From NCBI RefSeq assembly GCF_031143425.1, contig NC_090444.1, forward strand, positions 1,347,576,323-1,347,640,322: a stretch of 64,000 bases of DNA. Direction: 5' to 3'. The notes beneath the pieces were generated by a model. The model was given only the letters and a program-made list of their open reading frames with translations, did no database searches and was not told where the DNA came from. Below, one piece after another: positions 58,378 through 64,000 of the stretch. Position numbers and translations under genes: made by a program. Each line of letters starts with the position of its first letter. Position 1 is the stretch's first letter. The stretch is from Pleurodeles waltl. Taxonomy: Eukaryota; Chordata; Amphibia; Caudata; Salamandridae.

Positions 58378-61138
58378 TGTTGCACCTGGCCCTTTTTGCA
58401 GGGTTATCCCCAATCTTTTTGCCTTTCTCCTCATGTTTTTCTGTCCCCCTTTATGTTAGCTTTAGGACTCTGGGCACTTTACCTCTGCTGATGAGTGCTA
58501 AAGTGCATGTACTCTCTCCTTTCAACTTGGTCTGATTGGCTTACACCTGTTTGGCACATTTAATTTACCTGTAGGCCCCATGTAAAGTGGTATCCACAAT
58601 ATCTAGGGCCTGTAGATTAAATGCGCCTAGTGGGTCTGCATCACAGCTTGCGTCACCCACAGAAGTAGCCTTTCAAACCTGTTGCTGGCCTGCCACTGCA
58701 GGGCCTGCGTGTTCAGTTACTGCCAGAATGACTTAGCATTTTTTTTTTTTGCCAAGCCAGAAACTCCCCTTTTACTACATATAGGTCACCCCTAAGGTAG
58801 GCCCTAGGTAGCCCCATGGGCAGGGTGCTGTGTAGGTAAAAGATAGGACATGTGCCTTCATTGTGTGGTATTTCCTGGTAGTGACAAACAGCCTATTTGC
58901 TTACTCACTGCTGTGAGGCCTACTCCTCTCATAGGCTAGAATTGGGAATTCCTTTAAAGGTACTTAAGTGGTAATTTCTGATCTGTGAGGATTAGCGTGG
59001 GCATGTTTGGTATGTTTGGAATAGAAGTGATGAATCCTGCTTATTGGTGTAGGTTGATTTTTCATTACTGTGGTAGAAATGCCACTAATTGAAAGTGGGC
59101 ATTTCACTGTGCTTATGACTCATGCTTTGCAGCCTGACTCCAATCCAAGTCTAGGGTAGAGTGACAGCTGGATTGTGTGCTTACATTTCAGACAGCCATA
59201 ACACAGGAAGGGCTGGGTGTGACAAGAGAGGCATCTTCATACTGATAGTCTTTCTGGGCTGAGAGAGAGGGAGGTGGGGCACACTTAAATTTGTATAGGC
59301 TGTGTCTTGCCCTCACACAAAGGGCTCATTTACCCTTTACTCACACCTGGGGGCAAGGCTGAGGTTGAAAGTGGGTGTTGTCCACTTCTAAGGTTCTTTT
59401 GAATTTCCCGCTAGATCAAAGACATTTTGAGTGTAAGTACAGGGGCTGTGACCCCATGATTTCAGACACTGCATGGGTGTTGCAACCAGACGCTGCTGGA
59501 TCTACATGCTGCACATTGCCAGAGACTGTTGTGCTGCCAGGAAGGACTGCTATTTGAACTACTTGCTTATTGTGTTGGCCTGCTGAGGGAAGGACTGCCT
59601 CTCTGCAAATATATTCTATTTGTTGGCCTGCTGGCTGTCCACCTGCCCTGTGCACCCCCAATAGTTCTCCAGGGGGTGGTTGACAGCTTCCCCCCACCCC
59701 TGTTAGCTTTCAAGAGCCTAGGGTCCTGAGGGCCCCATCGCTACAGTTTGTCTCTGCTTTAGAACGTGCCCCTAAACTCAGCGCATGGAAAGCGCTTCCT
59801 ATTTCCTCTTCATGGCGCTCAGTGCCAGTGAGCACTTTGCCCAGGAGCACATTGTGTGGGCTGAACGGGCCCTTTAGAGCTGGACTGACCGTGGGCCACT
59901 CTCTAAGAACAGTGTGGGGATCACTGTCCTCTTTATCTCCTTAAGCATGTGGTGAGTGATTTATGCTTCGTTTGTCCCACAAAAACCTGTTCTCAGTACG
60001 GTCCCCCCCAACAGAGGGAGCCGCAAGGACAATGCCTAAGGGCGAGGTGCTGATCAGGGACACCCTCGCCATATCTGGGAAATCCGACAGCTGGTACGAG
60101 GGCAGAGACCGCACCTCTGGAACCTCTGTCAGCGTGGCCCCGGGAGGACGAAGGCTGCTATGATCTCCTATTGGCGGCCCGAGGCGCCTAGTCTCAGGAG
60201 GAATTCCATTCTCCGCCCTGCCCCTTCCTACTGAGAAACCACAGACAGCCATAGGATAAGCAGGCAGTGAGGAGTCCCTCTCAAAGCCCACGTCTGGGTC
60301 AAGAGCAACCCCAGGGGTGCCCCGGCTGACCCACGTCTGGGTCAAGAGCAACCCCATGGGGTGCCCCGGATGAGACAGGCCGCACAGTATCCAAGGCAGT
60401 TGCACCGCAGGCTCGCTGGTAGCTGCAGCCAATTACTCAGCACTGGTTCAGTTTTTCCTTACCGTAATCAATGTAATAGATGTGCAAGTGATTCTGTAAC
60501 CTATGTTTGGCAGCAACATTACCATATAGGATGTAATAGGAGCACAGGTGCTTCTATTCCCACTGTTTTCATGCATTTAGAGCGATCTCTTATGATTTAT
60601 ATACTAGTGGGGTACTTATCATGACCTTTGATGATTCATGTGTTTGCTTGCTCTAACCAAGCTTTGGCACTTCGTGCCCTGATGGTCTAATGTATGTCAT
60701 GTGTCACACTGACAGGATAACGTATACTATTTCAGGACCTACATAATATGCACAGTAATGTTTTCGTTCATGATGTTTTGCAACATAGCAACCACTCTTT
60801 TATTGCACATATTGTGATTCTTTTTTGACAATTGCTTAGTTAGAAAAGTAATTACTGATTGATGTTGTGGTCTATGATTTATGTAAAATATATTTTATAT
60901 TTTTATATGACATTATGTGGAGTCTTTTTTGTGGTGTATTTATTGTGTTATTGGTGTGTGTGTGTTGCGCAAACGCTTTACACATTGCCTTGGGGATAAT
61001 CCTGACTGCTCTGGCCAAGCTACCAAGTGGGTGAGCAGGGGTTATCTTGGGTGTGTAATTCCCATACCCTGACTAGAGTGGTGGGTTCTGCCTGGCTTAG
61101 GTGCATACCGGAGCCAACCAGAAACTCCATTTCTAACA
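58378..61138 (+). mobile_element. Solo Gypsy-type LTR (2761 bp)
   Basis: It starts TGTTGCACCTGGCC and ends ATTTCTAACA, with ATGGG on both sides (58373-58377, 61139-61143). No second LTR or internal region is present, so it is a solo LTR left by recombination. It shares its 5' half with 39628-40900 and its last 250 bp with 1-469. Landmarks are 'ttaggactctgggcactttacc', 'ggtcacccctaaggtaggccc', 'gttgcgcaaacgctttac' and 'ggccaagctaccaag'. A 43-bp segment 'cccacgtctgggtcaagagc...' is duplicated at 60287-60370. Open frames here, such as the 163-codon antisense one at 60432-59941, are not supported as genes. Confidence 0.9.
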
Positions 61139-61784
61139 ATGGGCATCTCATTGACAATTTGAGATATTGATGTTGGTGCAGATGATTAGATCTTTACACC
61201 TTTGTACTTTGTTGGATATGTGACACCTCTTTGGCTGGAGGACTTGACTGGGTACCATCCAGAATATTTGTATATGGGACATCAGCAGAACAGAGTTCTC
61301 TTGTGGTATTTGAAAGGCGAAAAACTAGACACTCATCTCTGACTAGTCACCAGGAACATCTAAGGTTTTAATTTTGCTCAAAAGACATGTATTGCTGAGT
61401 TAGATAGGCAGAAGATTGTTGTTGCATTGTTGCAAAAATCAGAATTTACTATGTAGAAAGGGATGCTCATTACACAGATATATGGATCCCATTGTTACTT
61501 TGCCTCGTATACCTCTCATGCACATAGTGTAGTGATCCGCATATTTATGTACGTCACATTTTGCCTTGTAGATGCAACTACTGTTGGCAAGCGTCATTAT
61601 TTTGCAGTCAGTTGAACTATAAGTGGGATTGTAGTCATGTTTCTCAGCACATGTAGTCTAAAGACAGACTGACCACATTTTTCTTGTATCTCTACATTGA
61701 AATTGTCATCTGTACTTGCATAGTCTTATACGGGGGAAGGTGTCAATACCATGTTAGACCTGGAAATGGACAGGTCAAAACTAT

Positions 61785-61953
61785 GGGTCTGATTATGACC
61801 TTGGCGGATGGGATACTCTGTCACAAACATGACGGATATCCAGTCCGCGTATTGCAAGTTCCATTGTAACCTATGGAACTTGTAAAACAGCTGGAGTGAT
61901 ATCTGTCACATTTGTGACGGAGTATCCCATCAGCCAAGGTCGTAATCAGGCCC
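61785..61953. mobile_element. Palindromic MITE, family P1, copy C
   Basis: The left arm 'gattatgaccttggcggatgggatactctgtcac' pairs with the right arm 'gtgacggagtatcccatcagccaaggtcgtaatc'. The ends are GGGTCTGATTA and TAATCAGGCCC, flanked by TAT on both sides (61782-61784, 61954-61956). It is 169 bp. Confidence 0.82.
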
Positions 61954-61956
61954 TAT

Positions 61957-63663
61957 ATGCCCCAACCACAGACATCTGCTTCGAAACCATCTCACTAGAT
62001 ATGGGGCACCTTGGTTTGATTAGTTGAGCCCCATCGTCCTCCCAATGCCATGACGTGCACCTTTGACTCCATACACAACATGTATGTATGCATGTATGTC
62101 TGTGGTATTTGGATAGCAGGAACTGAGACAGAAGGCAGCAGAGCACTGTGCCTAGTCAGAATCAAATATACAGTCATCAAATGATTAGCTAGGTTCTGGT
62201 AGCATAAATGGATTTTTACATTATTTTGATGTGGTGTTTTTTAAAGAGGTGTGCAATGCTCTTCAACTTTTATACAGTAATTTTAAGCCTCGGTGGGGGG
62301 TAAATAATAATAAAATAATCACATGGAGAACATGCTGGAATTTTGTTGCTAAAAATAACAGAAAACTCAAGGTACGAATTCGAGAAAAGGTATGCTGAAG
62401 ACACAGAGGGAATTGGGAACCCTTGTATGTTAGAATTAATGATTATTATTTTTAAAGTCTTTTTTAATGTATTTTAAAAGCAGGATATGGGTGAGAAGTG
62501 TTTTTATGCTCAAGTATTAATTGTAATATTGAAACTAATTGATTTCATTTTTATTTTTAACATGATAAATAAAATGTATTATTTTTAAAATACTTTAAAT
62601 TTGTGATAACATATTTTAAGTGTGAAGACAGGGTGGTAGGGGATAAGGGTGATTAGTGTTTTAATTCTCATTTATTAATCTGAATAAGTGTTCTAATTTA
62701 TTTGTTTTATTTTTATGTGATAATTAATAATATTTTTTTAGAAAGTAATCGAAAATAATATAAAATATTAAAAATATACATAGAAAAGAGTTTGAAAAAT
62801 AATGGATGAAATTATCGAATTCATTAAATTGGTGTTTATTTTGTAAATCTACTTTTTTTTTAAATAAAGCTAATATGACCTCAAATATAGATTATAAATA
62901 TTACAAATATACAGAAATGCTGTGAGTAGAGTCATGTGGTCGGTCACAAGCGTGGCTGTTATACGGCTGTACACAGAAAGGCAGACACTTATTTAAAAGT
63001 ATTTTTTAGGTTAAACAATATTTTTACCTACAGAGTGATTCTTGATCGTATTTTTCACATTTAATTCCCTAACCGAAAGTGTATTTATTGTGATAGTTTA
63101 GTGCTTCGGGTGTAAATTTACCTTCGTTGTGCGGTAACTGCTGCTATTCTTATTGAGAAAAATTAGTTTACCTCAAATGTATTACAAATGAATCTTTTAT
63201 CTATCATTTAAAAAAAACAATAGTTAAAATCACGTTAAAGCCCATTAAAAGTAGATATGCATGGTAAAAACACATTGTAAAGACGTGTGGTAAACATGTT
63301 TTCCTGTGTATTCACATGGTAATGCTATTCATGATAAAAAGCCTTTGGTAAACAACCACGTTATAAAGATTTGCGTGGGAAAGCCATACAACTCCCCTAG
63401 GATGGGTTCATCTACTGTACACTTATCCAGCTGCTAGGTGAGGGTTAACAACGTCGTGAGTTCTGTTAGCAATGAGGAGAGGATCTCCTGCTGCTTTGCT
63501 TTTTGTGGGAGATGTTGAGCCTATAGTATGCACAGTTTGTGAATTCCAGCTACATGTAATGTAAGGTAAGGTGAATTTGTAGAGCGCTGCTTGTCACCAG
63601 TAAGGGTATCCAGGCACTTGGGACTAAGATTTCAGTAGAAGAGAATTCAGACATAAGGGACCA
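61957..63663. other. AT-rich unassigned sequence
   Basis: 62200-63400 is strongly A/T-rich with no open frame or repeat ends recognised. 63545-63650 has a short 'gtgaatttgtagagcgctgcttgtcacc' stretch like the 3' UTR of CR1/L2-type LINEs. Confidence 0.4.
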
Positions 63664-64000
63664 GGGGGCATATTTACAAGCCCCTAGCGCTTCCTTGTGC
63701 TGCCGTAGCATATTTTTTTTTAATGCTAATGTGACGTCAAGGAGGCCTTTTCCCCACGCCAGATTAACAAAGTGGCACAATGCAAGCATTGTGCCACTTT
63801 GTAACCCCTTGTTCCACTTTATGCCTGCACTAGGCATAATGTATGCAAGGGGGCATTCCCCCTTTAGGAGGTCCGGAAAAATGGTGCAGTGAGATTTCAC
63901 TGTACCATTTTTCCCGTCATTTTTAACTCCTGCCCAAGGCAGACATTAAAGTGGCGCTCCCAATATTTCCAGTGGGCATTGCTGGACTAGTGCGATAGCT
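63664..64000 (+). mobile_element. Harbinger-like MITE, family C1, cut by window end
   Basis: It begins 'gggggcatatttacaagcccctagcgc' and follows the C1 block order: 'gtggcacaatgcaagcattgtgccactttgtaa', 'ggcataatgtatgcaagggggcattccccctttagg', 'aaaaatggtgcagtgagat', 'cctgcccaaggcag'. It runs off the window. Confidence 0.75.

Noticed and set aside
59941..60432. 163-codon antisense open frame
   Set aside because: It lies wholly inside the solo LTR and has no recognised domain or conserved start; a chance frame in GC-richer LTR sequence.

Overview
The window is a stretch of a large, repeat-packed vertebrate nuclear genome. The abundance of Ty3/Gypsy LTRs, degraded L1/L2-type LINEs and many foldback DNA-transposon families points to a salamander, most likely a newt such as Pleurodeles. 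This is inferred from repeat style and not from a marker gene. The only host coding sequence I can defend is one 114-bp exon at 34753-34866 (+) of an NADP-dependent malic enzyme, probably ME1. The other roughly 64 kb is best read as flanking intron filled with transposons. There is no sign of bacterial genes, CRISPR, rRNA or tRNA genes.

Layout, left to right. 1-6900: LTR tail, antisense LINE endonuclease/RT (470-1860), two inverted copies of a 470-bp hAT-like element with 8-bp target duplications (1911-2380, 6239-6709), a 170-bp palindromic MITE (4722-4891) and a LINE 3' end with a TGAT-type tail (5181-5873). 6900-12381: an old antisense L1, split by a Harbinger-like element (8610-9862) that itself appears to hold an LTR-like insert. 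12387-20643: a complete Gypsy-type LTR element with 2.5-kb LTRs, CCTAT target duplications and one intact 796-codon ORF (gag plus a protease-like domain plus a C-terminal membrane hairpin) but no pol. Its 5' LTR was later hit by a 548-bp foldback element. 21031-31410: a second copy of that foldback element, LINE fragments on both strands and a duplicated 191-bp unit. 33297-35440: a foldback element, the malic enzyme exon and a MITE just downstream. 35441-39627: AT-rich, no recognised content. 39628-50757: an LTR with an inserted 870-bp foldback element, two hAT-like elements with 8-bp target duplications, two tandem-repeat arrays and an antisense LTR. 52560-56900: a sense-oriented degraded L1 with 5' UTR, ORF1 and ORF2 endonuclease, carrying a 388-bp tandem duplication. 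58378-61138: a solo LTR with an ATGGG target duplication. 61785-64000: a MITE, AT-rich sequence and a partial MITE.

The clearest unusual element is the Gag-only LTR retrotransposon. It has intact ends, a long open frame, no reverse transcriptase, a catalytic-motif change in its protease-like domain, two predicted membrane segments, and a ZNF143/THAP11-type 19-bp motif in both LTRs. The same kind of motif recurs three times in an unrelated tandem array at 45825-46219. All coordinates come from reading the sequence by eye. Family names for the MITEs rest on terminal repeats and target duplications, not on database matches.
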